64,000 nucleotides of DNA from Rhizobium mesoamericanum STM3625 (GCF_000312665.1 NZ_HF536772.1:3408493-3472492); one strand, 5' to 3'. Counted from the first letter of the stretch, positions 34,881 through 45,966 are shown. Notes: generated by a model from the sequence alone, not told the origin. Translations and numbers: made by a program.

Positions 34881-36800
34881 ATGCTGATAAAACGACTCCT
34901 CCGTGTCTTCGAAAATTGGATTAATCCCTTTGCGCCGCGGGAAAACATTCAGCCGCCACGCTCCACGGTTGGATTCATCTGGTTCTACATCGGTCAGGCG
35001 AAGGCGCCGTTCGTCGCCATGCTCGTCCTCGGCGGCATGTCGGCGGCAATCGAGGCGGCGCTCTTCTGGTTCGTAGGCCGGCTTGTCGATATCCTTGCGA
35101 CGATCACGCCGGCAGCAGGCTGGAGCGGCCTTCTTGCAGCGCACGGCGCTGAGCTGTTCGGTATGCTCGTGCTTATCGGCATCGTCCGCTTTGTCGTTGC
35201 GCTGTTGATTGCGCTCGTGGATCAGCAGGTCATTACGCCCGGCTTTTATAACCTCGCACGTTGGCAATCCTACCTGCATGTTTCGAGGCAATCGCTCTCT
35301 TTCTTTCAAAGCGATTTCTCCGGCCGCGTCGTCACCAAGGTCTGGTCGGCCGGCCAGGCCACGGGGGACCTGGTAACGTCGCTGATGGAGAGCGTCTGGT
35401 TCGTCGGTATCTATGCGGCGACGACGCTGGTGCTCGTTGCCCGGCTGGACTTCTCGCTTGCCGTGGTCGTGCTCTGCTGGCTCGCCGTGTTCGGCGTTCT
35501 CGCGCGTTATTTCGTGCCGCGCATCCGGCTCCATTCCCGGGAAACGGCTGAAGCCGCGTCGATGATCAACGGGCGAATGGTCGATGCCTACAGCAACATC
35601 CAGACACTGAAGCTGTTTGCGCGCGACGAGGAGAGTGACCGCTACATGCGGCAAGGCTTCGACGTCTATCAGCATACCGTCCTGCGGTTCACGCGTTTCA
35701 TCACCGGTGTACGCGCCTCGATGGCGCTGCTCTCGGGCATCATGATCGTTACCATGGCCGGACTGAGCATTCATCTGTGGCTGGCCGGTCTCGTCAGTTC
35801 CGGTGCGGTGGCCTTTTCGCTTGCCCTTGTATTGCGCCTCAATTTTCTTCTGGGTCGGTTGATGACCCAGTTCAATGGCATCATGCGCAACCTCGGCACG
35901 ATCCAGAATGCCGCCGAGCTGATCTCGCAGCCACTCGGATTGGTCGACCGCCCCGACGCCCGCGACATCGTGATCCGACGGCCCGGCATACGTTTTGAGA
36001 ATGTCTCTTTTCATTACGGCAGGCAAAGCGGCGTTCTAGGCAATTTCTCGCTCACCATTGAGCCAGGAGAAAAGGTTGGCATCGTCGGGCGCTCCGGTGC
36101 GGGCAAGTCGACGCTCGTAAACCTTTTGCTGCGCCTCTACGATGTCGAAAGTGGACGAATATTGGTCGACGGCCAGGATATTGCCGCTGTGAGGCAGGAG
36201 TCTCTGCGCATGCAGATCGGGGTTGTCAGCCAAGAAACGTCACTGCTGCACCGTTCGGTTCGCGACAATATCCTTTTCGGTCGCCCTGATGCGGGGGAAG
36301 CGCGTCTCATCGAGGCAGCGCGGCGGGCCGAAGCGCTTGCCTTCATCGAGCGGCTGCAAGACCAAAATGGCCGCAAGGGATTCGACGCTCATGTCGGGGA
36401 GCGCGGCGTGAAGCTTTCCGGCGGTCAGCGCCAGCGCATTGCGATTGCGCGCGTCATGCTAAAGGACGCGCCAATTCTCGTTCTCGACGAAGCCACCTCG
36501 GCGCTGGATTCCGAGGTGGAAGAGGCAATTCAATCCAATTTGATCGGCCTCATGGAAGGCAAGACGGTGCTCGCCATCGCACATCGGCTCTCGACCATAG
36601 CCGCGCTGGACCGGCTAATTGTCGTGGACGAAGGCGAGATCATAGAGGAGGGAACGCACGAGACCCTGTTGAAACGCGGCGGTCTTTATGCCGAACTCTG
36701 GGCTCGCCAATCAGGTGGATTCCTGGCCGTCGACGTCGAAGCGCCGACGCCTGCTTCAACGGTCAATTGTAAACTCGGCCATGAGGCCAAAGTGGTTTGA
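34881..36800 (+). CDS. ABC exporter, fused permease-ATPase, copy 2
   Basis: A 639-residue half-transporter similar in layout to the one at 32573: membrane domain with six helices up to about residue 330, then an ATPase domain with GRSGAGKSTL, KLSGGQRQRIAIARV and PILVLDEATSALDSE. It starts in the same way (MLIKRLLRVFENWINPFAPRE), so the two probably come from one duplication. The last 45 bases run antisense into the endonuclease/phosphatase gene. The tail after GGFLAVDVE is extra relative to copy 1. Confidence 0.86.
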   Translation: MLIKRLLRVFENWINPFAPRENIQPPRSTVGFIWFYIGQAKAPFVAMLVLGGMSAAIEAALFWFVGRLVDILATITPAAGWSGLLAAHGAELFGMLVLIGIVRFVVALLIALVDQQVITPGFYNLARWQSYLHVSRQSLSFFQSDFSGRVVTKVWSAGQATGDLVTSLMESVWFVGIYAATTLVLVARLDFSLAVVVLCWLAVFGVLARYFVPRIRLHSRETAEAASMINGRMVDAYSNIQTLKLFARDEESDRYMRQGFDVYQHTVLRFTRFITGVRASMALLSGIMIVTMAGLSIHLWLAGLVSSGAVAFSLALVLRLNFLLGRLMTQFNGIMRNLGTIQNAAELISQPLGLVDRPDARDIVIRRPGIRFENVSFHYGRQSGVLGNFSLTIEPGEKVGIVGRSGAGKSTLVNLLLRLYDVESGRILVDGQDIAAVRQESLRMQIGVVSQETSLLHRSVRDNILFGRPDAGEARLIEAARRAEALAFIERLQDQNGRKGFDAHVGERGVKLSGGQRQRIAIARVMLKDAPILVLDEATSALDSEVEEAIQSNLIGLMEGKTVLAIAHRLSTIAALDRLIVVDEGEIIEEGTHETLLKRGGLYAELWARQSGGFLAVDVEAPTPASTVNCKLGHEAKVV

Positions 36801-37688
36801 CCCGAAATTGTCTTCAATGCGCTTGATCGATTTTAGCCGCAGCGGCGGCCGGGTGAGAACGTGGTCGATACTGATGCCGAAGCTGTGCGCCTTGATCGGC
36901 CAGCTCGCCGGTTCGGGAAAGACGGTCTGAAAGCCCGTTCCACGCATGAAGCGCTGGATACGCGGGTCGACGATTGCAGAATTGAAGTCGCCGGCAAGGA
37001 CGAGGGGGCCTTCGATCGCGCTTGCCGCGGATTTGAGATCGACAAGTTCGTCCGTCTGAAAGTCGTCGAAATATGGCTTGGCGAGGTGGGCTGCGAGGAA
37101 ATTGATCGTCACGCCGTCGAAGTCGATGGCAGAGCGCGTCAGCCGGTTGCGCCATAGCTCGCCCAGGCTCTTCACCTTCTTGTCGGTAAATGGGCGCTTT
37201 GAAAGCACGAGCGTGTCGCATTCGTCGGTCTCGGCACCGCAGCCTATGGAATAGGGATAGGCGGCTGCCAGGCGAGCGATTTGAGCGTAAAGGGGTGCAG
37301 CCTCCAGGATGTTCACGACATCCGCGTTCGAGGCGATGATGAAATCCGCAATGCGACCCGCATTGGCGAAGTTCTCGTGCTCGATATTGAAGGACATCAG
37401 CCTGAAGAGTGGTGGCGTCCCTGCATCCGACGGAGCGGCAGCGAATTCGCGCAGCATTATCGTTCCATGCCCCAGCAGCACTATTGCTATGGTTAAAAGC
37501 GTGTAGGCATACCAGTGCCGCCTGAGGAGCAAAAGCATCATGCAGCCGACGATTGCGGCGAGCGCAAAATGAATTTGAAAGCTGTACACGAAGGCGAGAA
37601 GCCAGACGTGTGTGATGTATCGCAACGACACCAGCGCCAGTAGCAGCGACAGGAGGACACTTCCTATGCAGTATAAAGTGTCTTTCAT
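36756..37688 (-). CDS. Membrane-anchored endonuclease/exonuclease/phosphatase family protein
   Basis: A 310-residue protein with three predicted N-terminal membrane helices (residues 5-80), then an EEP catalytic domain. The blocks are LMSFNIEHEN (near residue 97), DVVNILEA with the metal-binding glutamate, INFLAAHLAKPYF, LVLAGDFNSAI and FGISIDHVLTR, and GSNHFGLMAEF with the final histidine. The domain cleaves phosphodiesters or phosphomonoesters of nucleic acids, lipids or inositides. It overlaps ABC exporter 2 by 45 bases tail-to-tail. The 285-base gap to petA holds nothing I recognise. Confidence 0.82.
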   Translation of the reverse strand: MKDTLYCIGSVLLSLLLALVSLRYITHVWLLAFVYSFQIHFALAAIVGCMMLLLLRRHWYAYTLLTIAIVLLGHGTIMLREFAAAPSDAGTPPLFRLMSFNIEHENFANAGRIADFIIASNADVVNILEAAPLYAQIARLAAAYPYSIGCGAETDECDTLVLSKRPFTDKKVKSLGELWRNRLTRSAIDFDGVTINFLAAHLAKPYFDDFQTDELVDLKSAASAIEGPLVLAGDFNSAIVDPRIQRFMRGTGFQTVFPEPASWPIKAHSFGISIDHVLTRPPLRLKSIKRIEDNFGSNHFGLMAEFTIDR

Positions 37689-37973
37689 CGGCGGGCGCTG
37701 GGATAGGGAGAGGTTTGTGGCGTTCGCCTAGCACGCACTCCGAATTTGTGCAATGCACACCTGTGGCAAGCATGTGATTGTCTTCGAAAATCATCTGAAA
37801 ATTCCCGCGACATTGTGCCCACATGGCCTTGCCAAGGCTGGACATAATTTGCGATCAAGCTTAGAACGCGCCGGATTGGTGGGGAATCTATGGTCGAATT
37901 GTGTCGCGACAGATTCGCCGCCGCGAGGGGAAGGCGGAGTTCCGCAAAAATTGCGTAGAGGATGGTTTAAGCC

Positions 37974-38552
37974 GTGAGCGAACACGAAACGACAAGCGAG
38001 ATCACGGGTGAGCCCACTCGCCGTGATTTCCTTTATCTCACCACTGGTATGGCGGGCGCCGTGGGCGCCGTTGCGGTCGCCTGGCCGTTTATCGATCAGA
38101 TGCGTCCGGATGCTTCGACATTGGCTCTGGCTTCCATCGAAGTCGACGTTTCCAGTCTTGAGCCCGGAATGTCGCTGACCGCCAAGTGGCGCGGCAAGCC
38201 GATCTTCATTCGCAATCGCACGCCCGAGGAAGTGAAGGCTGCCAATGAAGTGCCGCTCACCGATCTGAAGGATCCGATTGCCCGCAACGCCAACCTGCCT
38301 TCCGACGCGCAGGCAACGGGCGTCGACCGTTCCGCCGGCAAGGACAAGGAAAACTGGATCGTCATGATCGGCTCGTGCACCCATCTTGGCTGCATCCCAC
38401 TTGGTCAGGCCGGCGAATACAACGGTTGGTTCTGTCCCTGCCATGGCTCGGTCTACGATACGGCCGGCCGCATCCGCAAAGGTCCGGCGCCGCAGAACTT
38501 GGCGATCCCGACCTATTCGTTCGTTTCCGATAAAGTAATCAAGATCGGTTGA
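37974..38552 (+). CDS. petA: Ubiquinol-cytochrome c reductase Rieske iron-sulfur subunit
   Basis: Iron-sulfur subunit of the cytochrome bc1 complex (complex III). A twin-arginine N-terminal segment (PTRRDFLYLTTG) and one membrane helix (about 20-42) precede the Rieske domain. The cluster ligands are in CTHLGC at 135-140 and CPCHGS at 154-159, both intact. The start is a GTG at 37974 with AGAGGATGG upstream. It is the first gene of a petABC operon. The 192-residue length is normal. Confidence 0.96.
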   Translation: MSEHETTSEITGEPTRRDFLYLTTGMAGAVGAVAVAWPFIDQMRPDASTLALASIEVDVSSLEPGMSLTAKWRGKPIFIRNRTPEEVKAANEVPLTDLKDPIARNANLPSDAQATGVDRSAGKDKENWIVMIGSCTHLGCIPLGQAGEYNGWFCPCHGSVYDTAGRIRKGPAPQNLAIPTYSFVSDKVIKIG

Positions 38553-38565
38553 GGGGGACTGATTT

Positions 38566-39843
38566 ATGAGTGGCCATTCCAGCTACGAGCCATCAACCGG
38601 CCTTGAGAAGTGGATCGATTCGCGTCTGCCTTTGCCGCGCATGATCTACGACAGTTTCGTCGCATATCCGGTTCCGCGTAACCTGAATTATGCCTACACC
38701 TTCGGCGCCATGCTTTCGGTCATGCTCGTCGTGCAGATCCTCACCGGCGTCGTGCTTGCCATGCACTATGCGTCAGAGACGACGGTTGCGTTCACCTCCG
38801 TCGAGAAGATCATGCGCGACGTCAATCACGGCTGGCTCTTGCGCTACATGCATGCCAACGGCGCGTCTTTCTTCTTCGTTGCCGTCTATCTGCACATCGC
38901 TCGCGGTCTCTACTACGGCTCCTACAAGGCACCGCGCGAAATCCTCTGGATCCTCGGCGTTCTCATCTACCTCCTGATGATGGCGACCGGCTTTATGGGG
39001 TACGTGCTTCCCTGGGGTCAAATGTCCTTCTGGGGCGCGACCGTCATCACCGGCTTCTTCTCGGCGTTTCCCTTGGTCGGCGAGTGGATCCAGCAGTTCC
39101 TGCTCGGTGGCTTCGCCGTCGAAAATCCGACGCTGAACCGTTTCTTCTCATTGCACTACCTGCTGCCCTTCGTCATTGCCGGCGTGGTCGTCCTGCATAT
39201 CTGGGCGCTGCACGTCGTTGGTCAGACAAATCCGACCGGTGTCGAAGTCAAGACCAAGACGGATACGGTTCGCTTCACGCCTTACGCAACCCTCAAGGAC
39301 GCGCTTGGCGTTTCGGTCTTCCTGCTGGTCTACGCCTACTTCGTCTTCTACATGCCGAACTTCCTCGGCCACCCGGACAACTATATCCCGGCTGATCCGT
39401 TGAAAACGCCTGCTCACATCGTTCCGGAATGGTACTTCCTGCCGTTCTACGCGATGCTGCGTTCGATCACCTTTAACATCGGGCCGATCGACTCGAAACT
39501 TGCTGGCGTTCTCATCATGTTCGGCGCCATCATCGTGCTGTTCTTCGTGCCCTGGCTCGATACCTCGAAGGTTCGCTCCGCTGCCTATCGGCCATGGTAC
39601 AAAGTGTTCTTCTGGCTGTTCGTTGCCAACGCCATCGTTCTCGGCTGGCTAGGCTCACGTCCTGCCGAAGGTACCTATGTGATCATGTCGCAGCTTGGCA
39701 CTCTCTTCTACTTCGCCTTCTTCCTGGTGATCATGCCGGTTCTCGGCCTCGTCGAGACGCCGCGCCGCTTGCCAAACTCAATAACGGAAGCGGTTCTGGA
39801 AAAGCGCAACAAGGCGGCGGCCGCTGAGCCGGTCAAGGCCTGA
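38566..39843 (+). CDS. petB: Cytochrome b subunit of the bc1 complex
   Basis: The 425-residue membrane subunit holding the two b hemes and both quinone sites. Eight helices are expected; the four heme-ligand histidines are in [10 protein letters not shown] and [12 protein letters not shown] in helix B and in [10 protein letters not shown] and [14 protein letters not shown] in helix D. The Qo-site PEWYF motif is at [13 protein letters not shown]. It starts 13 bases after petA. The gene is separate from cytochrome c1, unlike the fused form of some relatives. Confidence 0.96.
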   Translation: MSGHSSYEPSTGLEKWIDSRLPLPRMIYDSFVAYPVPRNLNYAYTFGAMLSVMLVVQILTGVVLAMHYASETTVAFTSVEKIMRDVNHGWLLRYMHANGASFFFVAVYLHIARGLYYGSYKAPREILWILGVLIYLLMMATGFMGYVLPWGQMSFWGATVITGFFSAFPLVGEWIQQFLLGGFAVENPTLNRFFSLHYLLPFVIAGVVVLHIWALHVVGQTNPTGVEVKTKTDTVRFTPYATLKDALGVSVFLLVYAYFVFYMPNFLGHPDNYIPADPLKTPAHIVPEWYFLPFYAMLRSITFNIGPIDSKLAGVLIMFGAIIVLFFVPWLDTSKVRSAAYRPWYKVFFWLFVANAIVLGWLGSRPAEGTYVIMSQLGTLFYFAFFLVIMPVLGLVETPRRLPNSITEAVLEKRNKAAAAEPVKA

Positions 39844-39869
39844 ACGTGCGACAGGAAGGGAAGAGAAAC

Positions 39870-40763
39870 ATGAAAAAGCTTGTTACAAGCCTCCTGTCGC
39901 TTGCTGTCGTCGCGGGACTGGGCGGCGCAGCATTTGCCGAGGAAGCCGCCTCGAACGGCGCCGAGCCGGCGCAACATACCGAAGGGGCAACGCCGCACTA
40001 TCCGCTGCTTCATCCGAAGCACATCGACTGGACCTTTGCCGGTCCGGTCGGCCACTATGACAAGGGCCAGTTGCAGCGCGGTCTGAAGGTCTACACGGAA
40101 GTCTGCGCGGCCTGCCACTCGATGAACCTCGTGGCCTTCCGCACGCTTTCGGACCTCGGCTATTCCGACGCCCAGGTGAAGGCGTTCGCGGCGAACTACG
40201 AAGTTCAGGACGGTCCGAACGCCAGCGGTGACATGTTCACCCGGAAGGCCATTCCGTCGGATCACTTCCCGTCGCCGTTCGCCAACCACGAAGCGGCTGC
40301 CGCTGCCAACAACGGTGCGGCTCCTCCGGACTTCTCGCTGATCGCGAAGGCGCGCGGAATCGAGCGCGGATTCCCGCAGTTCCTGATCGACATGATCCCG
40401 TTCGTCGGCGGCTATCAGGAAGGTGGTCCTGACTACATCTACTCGCTGCTCACTGGCTACGATCAACAGCCGCCGGCTGGTGTTCAGGTGGCTGAAGGCA
40501 CGCATTACAACCCGTACTTCGCCAATGCTGCCGCACTGGCCATGCCGAAGCCGCTCTCCGATGGTCAGGTAACGTATGACGACGGCTCGCCGGCGACGGT
40601 CGACCAGTATGCCAAGGACGTTGCATCCTTCCTGATGTGGGCCGCTGAGCCGCACCTTGAGGAGCGCAAGCGTACGGGCTTCATGGTCATGGTCTTCCTG
40701 GTCATCTTCACGGGATTGATCTTCCTGACCAAGCGGTCGGTCTACGCGAACAAGGAACACTGA
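39870..40763 (+). CDS. petC: Cytochrome c1 subunit of the bc1 complex
   Basis: A 297-residue exported cytochrome anchored by a C-terminal helix. Signal peptide [19 protein letters not shown], heme motif CAACH at residues 79-83, and the distal methionine region in [14 protein letters not shown]. The helix [15 protein letters not shown] lies at the end with a short tail. The start at 39870 is set by the signal peptide; AGGAAGGGAAGAGAAAC is just upstream. It closes the operon, followed by a terminator. Confidence 0.96.
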   Translation: MKKLVTSLLSLAVVAGLGGAAFAEEAASNGAEPAQHTEGATPHYPLLHPKHIDWTFAGPVGHYDKGQLQRGLKVYTEVCAACHSMNLVAFRTLSDLGYSDAQVKAFAANYEVQDGPNASGDMFTRKAIPSDHFPSPFANHEAAAAANNGAAPPDFSLIAKARGIERGFPQFLIDMIPFVGGYQEGGPDYIYSLLTGYDQQPPAGVQVAEGTHYNPYFANAAALAMPKPLSDGQVTYDDGSPATVDQYAKDVASFLMWAAEPHLEERKRTGFMVMVFLVIFTGLIFLTKRSVYANKEH

Positions 40764-40787
40764 GAGCTTCGCTGCAGAGTCTAGCGA

Positions 40788-40814
40788 AAGGCGGCCATCG
40801 GGCCGCCTTTTTTG
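40788..40814 (+). terminator. Rho-independent terminator of the petABC operon
   Basis: A 9-base-pair stem AAGGCGGCC (40788-40796) with GGCCGCCTT (40801-40809), a 4-base loop and a run of T residues follows the petC stop by 25 bases. Confidence 0.93.
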
Positions 40815-40878
40815 TTGGTCCGGACTGCGGCAATTGATAGTGTGCAGCCAAATTGAAGCCTGCAGATATGGACATTCC

Positions 40879-41421
40879 ATGAGTGATACGATTTCGGAGC
40901 TTGCAGCCAACATCCGCTCCATTCCGGACTACCCGAAGCCCGGCATCATTTTCCGCGACATCACAACGCTTCTCGGCAATCCGCGCGCCTTCCGCCGCGC
41001 CGTCGATGAACTGGTGCAGCCCTATGCCGGGTTGAAGATCGACAAGATTGCCGGAACCGAAGCTCGGGGCTTCATCCTGGGAGGTGCGGTCGCGCATCAG
41101 CTTTCGGCGGGGTTCGTACCGATTCGCAAGAAGGGCAAGCTGCCGCGCGATACCGTGCGGGTAGCCTATAGCCTGGAATACGGCGTCGACGAGATGGAGA
41201 TGCATCTGGATGCGGTGCAGCCGGGTGAGAAGGTCATCCTCGTCGATGACCTGATCGCGACCGGAGGAACGGCGGTTGCCGCCACGCAGCTTTTGCGGCA
41301 GATGGGGGCGGAGGTCGTTTCAGCCTGCTTCGTCATCGACCTGCCGGATCTCGGTGGCCGCAAGAAGCTCGAAGAGCTTGGCGTCGACGTTCGCACGCTG
41401 GTGGAATTTGCGGGCCACTGA
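40879..41421 (+). CDS. apt: Adenine phosphoribosyltransferase
   Basis: Salvages adenine to AMP with PRPP. The 180-residue length is standard. The PRPP-binding loop is [14 protein letters not shown] near residue 118, and the N-terminal [21 protein letters not shown] is the APT-specific segment. The ATG at 40879 is preceded by a non-canonical region; the longer frame from 40834 has no support. It lies between petC and a convergent MaoC gene and is probably monocistronic. Its stop is 9 bases from that of the MaoC gene. Confidence 0.96.
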   Translation: MSDTISELAANIRSIPDYPKPGIIFRDITTLLGNPRAFRRAVDELVQPYAGLKIDKIAGTEARGFILGGAVAHQLSAGFVPIRKKGKLPRDTVRVAYSLEYGVDEMEMHLDAVQPGEKVILVDDLIATGGTAVAATQLLRQMGAEVVSACFVIDLPDLGGRKKLEELGVDVRTLVEFAGH

Positions 41422-41430
41422 GGCCCGCTA

Positions 41431-41898
41431 TCACTCGAATTCGATGACGCTGCTTTCGAACCGGATGACCGGCGTGGCGTCAGCGATCGCCCCCTCACAC
41501 AGAATACTGTTCAGCCGGCACCCCGGACGGGACGCCAGCGGACGGCTCGCAAGGAACGTGACAGAGTAGGTCACTTCCTCTCCGGCGTAGACCGGTCGCA
41601 GCCATTGCAGCTTCTGAAAACCGGGGGAGGGACCAAGCTTGGGTGGTTTCACTCCCTCGCTTGCAAGGCGTGCGCACTCGGCGTTCCAGTACGCGATGAA
41701 CGTTTTCATCCAGGCCGCGCAAGTGTGCCATCCCGAAGCGCAGAGACCGCCAAACAGTGTCGCCTTCGCAGCCTCCCCGTCCAAGTGAAATGGTTGAGGG
41801 TCGAAGCGCTCGGCAAAGTGAACGATCCGTTCGGCCGTAAACAGATAGCTTCCGATATCGGTCTTCTCGCCTTCGGCGTAGCGTTCCGCCATAATCAT
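41431..41898 (-). CDS. MaoC-like dehydratase, downstream gene of a pair
   Basis: A 155-residue hot-dog fold protein of the MaoC/(R)-specific enoyl-CoA hydratase-like family. FAERFDPQPFHLDGEAA carries the expected Asp and His, followed by GGLCASGWHTCA and the strand WLRPVYAGEEVTYS. It overlaps the other MaoC gene by four bases (ATGA). Such pairs are commonly found in rhizobia and may form a heterodimer. ATG 41898 and 41892 are both possible. The acyl-CoA substrate is unknown. Confidence 0.8.
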   Translation of the reverse strand: MIMAERYAEGEKTDIGSYLFTAERIVHFAERFDPQPFHLDGEAAKATLFGGLCASGWHTCAAWMKTFIAYWNAECARLASEGVKPPKLGPSPGFQKLQWLRPVYAGEEVTYSVTFLASRPLASRPGCRLNSILCEGAIADATPVIRFESSVIEFE

Positions 41899-42392
41899 GC
41901 GGTCTTCTCCAGCGTTTCACGCATGACGAACATGATCGAGTTCTCGGCGCGACAGACGAGTTCTGCCTTCTGGTTTAAAACTTCATGGCGAAACTTCACC
42001 ATGCCGATGCCGGGCCTGGAGCGCAGCTGTCGGGTTTCCATGACCGTCGAATGGCCAGAAAGCGTATCTCCGGCAAGAACAGGCTTTCGCCACTCCATGA
42101 AATCCACGCCGGGCGCGCCTTGGGAGAACGAATTTAGGAGAAAGCTCTCCGCCATCATGCGCATGAACAGCGCCGAAGTATGCCAGCCGGACGCGGCCAG
42201 GCCGCCGAGGATGCTGGCGCGACCGGCCGCCTCGTCGAGATGCATCGGCTGCGGGTCAAATTCGCGGGCGAAGTCGATGATCTCCGCTGCCGTTATCGAC
42301 CGCGGCCCGAGCGCAAAGCGCAGCCCCGGCTGGAAATCGTCGAAGGTGAGTTTCTGATCGGACAATTCCTCTTCCCCTGGTAGGAGTTTCAA
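41895..42392 (-). CDS. MaoC-like dehydratase, upstream gene of a pair
   Basis: A 165-residue paralogue of the neighbour. FAREFDPQPMHLDEAAG holds the Asp-His catalytic pair, followed by GGLAASGWHTSALF and WRKPVLAGDTLSGHS. Its stop overlaps the start of the second copy, so the two chains are made together, consistent with a heteromeric hot-dog dimer. The remaining C-terminal strand (MVKFRHEVLNQKAELVCR) is conserved in family members. It is divergent from an integral-membrane protein gene. Confidence 0.82.
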   Translation of the reverse strand: MKLLPGEEELSDQKLTFDDFQPGLRFALGPRSITAAEIIDFAREFDPQPMHLDEAAGRASILGGLAASGWHTSALFMRMMAESFLLNSFSQGAPGVDFMEWRKPVLAGDTLSGHSTVMETRQLRSRPGIGMVKFRHEVLNQKAELVCRAENSIMFVMRETLEKTA

Positions 42393-42445
42393 AACGACTA
42401 CAATAGCATTCGAAGCGGTTCAACGATTCCCGCGAGAATTTGACC

Positions 42446-43525
42446 ATGCCCGAATTGAAGTTGATCCTTGATGAAGCCGAGCGGGAGGGGCTCATTCCGC
42501 GCCAGGCCGCTGAGCGGCTGCTGCCATTCCTGATCGCGCACGGCGTCAGGGTCGATCAACTGTCGTCCGAAGCACCTCCAAGGTCGGCGCCTTTTTCGGA
42601 TACCGAAACTCCAAGCTTCGTCCGCGGCTTCCATGACGTGTTGATAACCATCGGTATCGTCGTGGCGTTGGCCGGCTTGTGGGGTATCGCTTCGGTTTAT
42701 GCCATGCTGCCAGCAATCCTCATACTCGCCGAGATCCTTGTTCGACGTCAGAGGCTTTCGCTGCCTGCGGTCGTGCTGACGGTCGGGCTTGCCATCTGGA
42801 CGGCAGTTGTCGCCGCGCGATGGCTGGAAGAGACGCCCTCCCTTATCCCGATAGGTGGCAACGTCGCGCTGCAGTACACCCTTGCCTTTCCGGTCGTGCT
42901 AGGGCTCTTCTACCTGCTTTATCGCGTGCCGCTCGCACTTGCGTTGACGATCATGGGGGCGACATTGATCGCGCTGCAATTGATTCTGCGGGCGTTTGGC
43001 TGGTTGAGCGGCGATCCACTCTTCGAGCTCAATCATCCCATCATCTTGTCGATCATCGCGATTGCGTCTGCAGTCGGTCTTTTCGCGCTGGCGATGACAT
43101 TCGATCTACGCGACCCGCTTCGTCGTACAGTCCATTCTGACGTTGCCTTCTGGCTCCATCTCGGTGCATCGCCGGCCTTGCTCTACAGTGTCATATCGCT
43201 TGCGGGGCTCAGCGGCGGTACGCTTGCTGCGCTGCAGACGGTATCGTTTCGGACGCCGGTTGTGGTGGTGACCGTCGTCGCGCTCATGCTGATCGGTCTC
43301 ATCATTGACCGGCGCGCCTTCGTGACGTCAGGCCTGCTGTCGCTGGGCTTTGCTCTCTACGGAATCTTCCGCATTGGGGACGGCCGGGTTGATACCTACA
43401 TCTACATCACGCTTCTGACAGTTGGCGCGATCGTGCTGATCATCGGGACGGGATGGATGCCGCTCCGTCGGTTCGTCATGGGCAGGCTGCCGGCTGCCAT
43501 GCGGGAGAAGCTGCCGCCGGCATAG
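42446..43525 (+). CDS. Multi-pass integral membrane protein (DUF2157-like)
   Basis: A 359-residue protein. An N-terminal soluble segment (MPELKLILDEAEREGLIPRQ onward, about 60 residues) resembles the cytoplasmic cap of DUF2157 proteins, then about nine to ten membrane helices occupy the rest. Nothing else is recognised and no ligand motif stands out. The ATG at 42446 is preferred to a TTG at 42440. It is divergent from the MaoC pair and convergent with ychF, with 22 bases between their stops. Confidence 0.6.
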   Translation: MPELKLILDEAEREGLIPRQAAERLLPFLIAHGVRVDQLSSEAPPRSAPFSDTETPSFVRGFHDVLITIGIVVALAGLWGIASVYAMLPAILILAEILVRRQRLSLPAVVLTVGLAIWTAVVAARWLEETPSLIPIGGNVALQYTLAFPVVLGLFYLLYRVPLALALTIMGATLIALQLILRAFGWLSGDPLFELNHPIILSIIAIASAVGLFALAMTFDLRDPLRRTVHSDVAFWLHLGASPALLYSVISLAGLSGGTLAALQTVSFRTPVVVVTVVALMLIGLIIDRRAFVTSGLLSLGFALYGIFRIGDGRVDTYIYITLLTVGAIVLIIGTGWMPLRRFVMGRLPAAMREKLPPA

Positions 43526-43547
43526 GGCGGCAGCGTCTTAGCTCGCG

Positions 43548-44651
<1,104 letters not shown>

Positions 44652-44751
44652 GGCCAGAAACCTGCTGTTCTTGAATTCGTTGGTGGTGGCTATGGGATAA
44701 AACGCGCCTCGCGGTCAAGCTTTTCGCGCAGGTCTCTTGCATTCCGAGGGC

Positions 44752-44781
44752 TTGAAGGGTCGCTTTGCAGCGCAATATAGA
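44752..44781 (+). promoter_or_regulatory. Predicted promoter of clpS
   Basis: TTGAAG (44752-44757) and TATAGA (44776-44781) with an 18-base spacer resemble a sigma-70 promoter, about 50 bases before the clpS ATG at 44831. Confidence 0.4.
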
Positions 44782-44830
44782 TATCGGCGAACTGTTATCG
44801 CCTCTCCATGTCATCAACGGTGGGTTTCCG

Positions 44831-45142
44831 ATGAGTGACAACGATATTGCCCTTAAACCGAAGACAAAGTCGAAACCGAAGCTCGCTCGGCCGAAGCTCT
44901 ATAAGGTCATCCTGTTCAATGACGATTACACGCCGCGCGAATTCGTCGTGATGATCCTCAAGGCAGTCTTCCGCATGAGTGAGGAGGTTGGCTATCGTGT
45001 GATGATGACAGCGCACAAGATGGGATCGAGCGTCGTTGTGGTCTGTACGAAAGATATCGCCGAGACCAAGGTCAAGGAGGCGATGGATTATGCCAAGGAG
45101 GCAGGTTATCCCCTGATGCTGACGGCGGAGCCGGAAGAATAA
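44831..45142 (+). CDS. clpS: ATP-dependent Clp protease adaptor ClpS
   Basis: N-end-rule adaptor that delivers substrates to ClpA. The 103-residue protein has an extended Lys/Pro-rich N-terminus followed by the core LYKVILFNDDYTPREFVVMIL, the binding-pocket and MTAHKMGSSVVVVCTKDIAETKVK motifs. The start at 44831 is the family start; the longer frame is not supported. No clpA gene adjoins it, so it is probably one of the paralogues rhizobia carry. The relation to the ClpP-family gene at 7049 is not established. Confidence 0.93.
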   Translation: MSDNDIALKPKTKSKPKLARPKLYKVILFNDDYTPREFVVMILKAVFRMSEEVGYRVMMTAHKMGSSVVVVCTKDIAETKVKEAMDYAKEAGYPLMLTAEPEE

Positions 45143-45249
45143 CCTGGCGATCTCTAACCAGGCTTTCTACTATTCTGTTCTTTTGAGGCTCTCCACACCC
45201 TCGAGGCGGCTCCGAGCTAAGCCGTTACCAGTCGCAGGATCTAAGAGGG

Positions 45250-45966
45250 TCAATCGCCCTTGTTGCCGAACATCTTCTTCAGCATTTCAGCCATTGGCCC
45301 AGATGCAGGCAACTTTGGCTGGCTGTGATTGCGGGCCTGGTGGATATGGGACTTTGCCGCTGCCTTCTTCTCCGGCTTCGGCTTGTCCTCTTCGCCCTTG
45401 TCGCCAAGCGCAAGCGCTAGCTTGTTCATCAGCTGGGAATCTTCCTTGCGAACCAGCATGTCTGCATTGTCGGCAAGCGCATCCAGCAGCGGTTGAAGCC
45501 AGGCCTGGTCAGCCTTTGCGAAGTCGCTGAGAACGTGATGTTGCACAAGTTCCTTGACGCCGGGGTGACCAATGCCAAGGCGGAGGCGCCGATATTCCTT
45601 GCCGCAATGGGCGTCCAGCGACTTGATGCCGTTGTGGCCACCATGGCCGCCGCCCGTCTTGAGGCGGGCCTTGCCGGGCGGCAGGTCGAGTTCGTCATAG
45701 ATTGCAACGAGGTCGGTGGGCTGCAGCTTGTAAAAGCGCATGGCCTCGCCGACGGCTTCGCCAGAGAGGTTCATGTAAGTCTGCGGCTTGATGAGCAACA
45801 CCTTCTCGCCTGCTATCTCGCCTTCTGCAGTCTCAGCCTTGAACTTCTTCGACCAAGGCGAAAAATTATGGCGACGGTAAATGGCATCGGCGGCCATGAA
45901 GCCGATGTTGTGGCGGTTTCCGGCATATTTGCCGCCGGGATTGCCGAGACCGGCGATGATCAGCAT
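45250..45966 (-). CDS. pth: Peptidyl-tRNA hydrolase
   Basis: Releases stalled peptides from tRNA. The core shows [18 protein letters not shown] (Asn and the catalytic His), [30 protein letters not shown] (Asp) and GGHNGIKS. The protein is 238 residues, longer than the E. coli enzyme because of a basic Lys/Pro-rich C-terminal tail (about residues 190-238), which is typical of rhizobia. The ATG at 45966 matches the family's MLIIAG start. Confidence 0.95.
   Translation of the reverse strand: MLIIAGLGNPGGKYAGNRHNIGFMAADAIYRRHNFSPWSKKFKAETAEGEIAGEKVLLIKPQTYMNLSGEAVGEAMRFYKLQPTDLVAIYDELDLPPGKARLKTGGGHGGHNGIKSLDAHCGKEYRRLRLGIGHPGVKELVQHHVLSDFAKADQAWLQPLLDALADNADMLVRKEDSQLMNKLALALGDKGEEDKPKPEKKAAAKSHIHQARNHSQPKLPASGPMAEMLKKMFGNKGD

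Noticed and set aside
34818..36026. A 402-codon minus-strand frame opposite ABC exporter 2, and similar long frames at 1034-1882, 39708-40922, 43566-44780 and 47628-48935
   Set aside because: They lie wholly or mostly inside genes with clear domains on the other strand; GC-rich codon bias leaves such shadows open.
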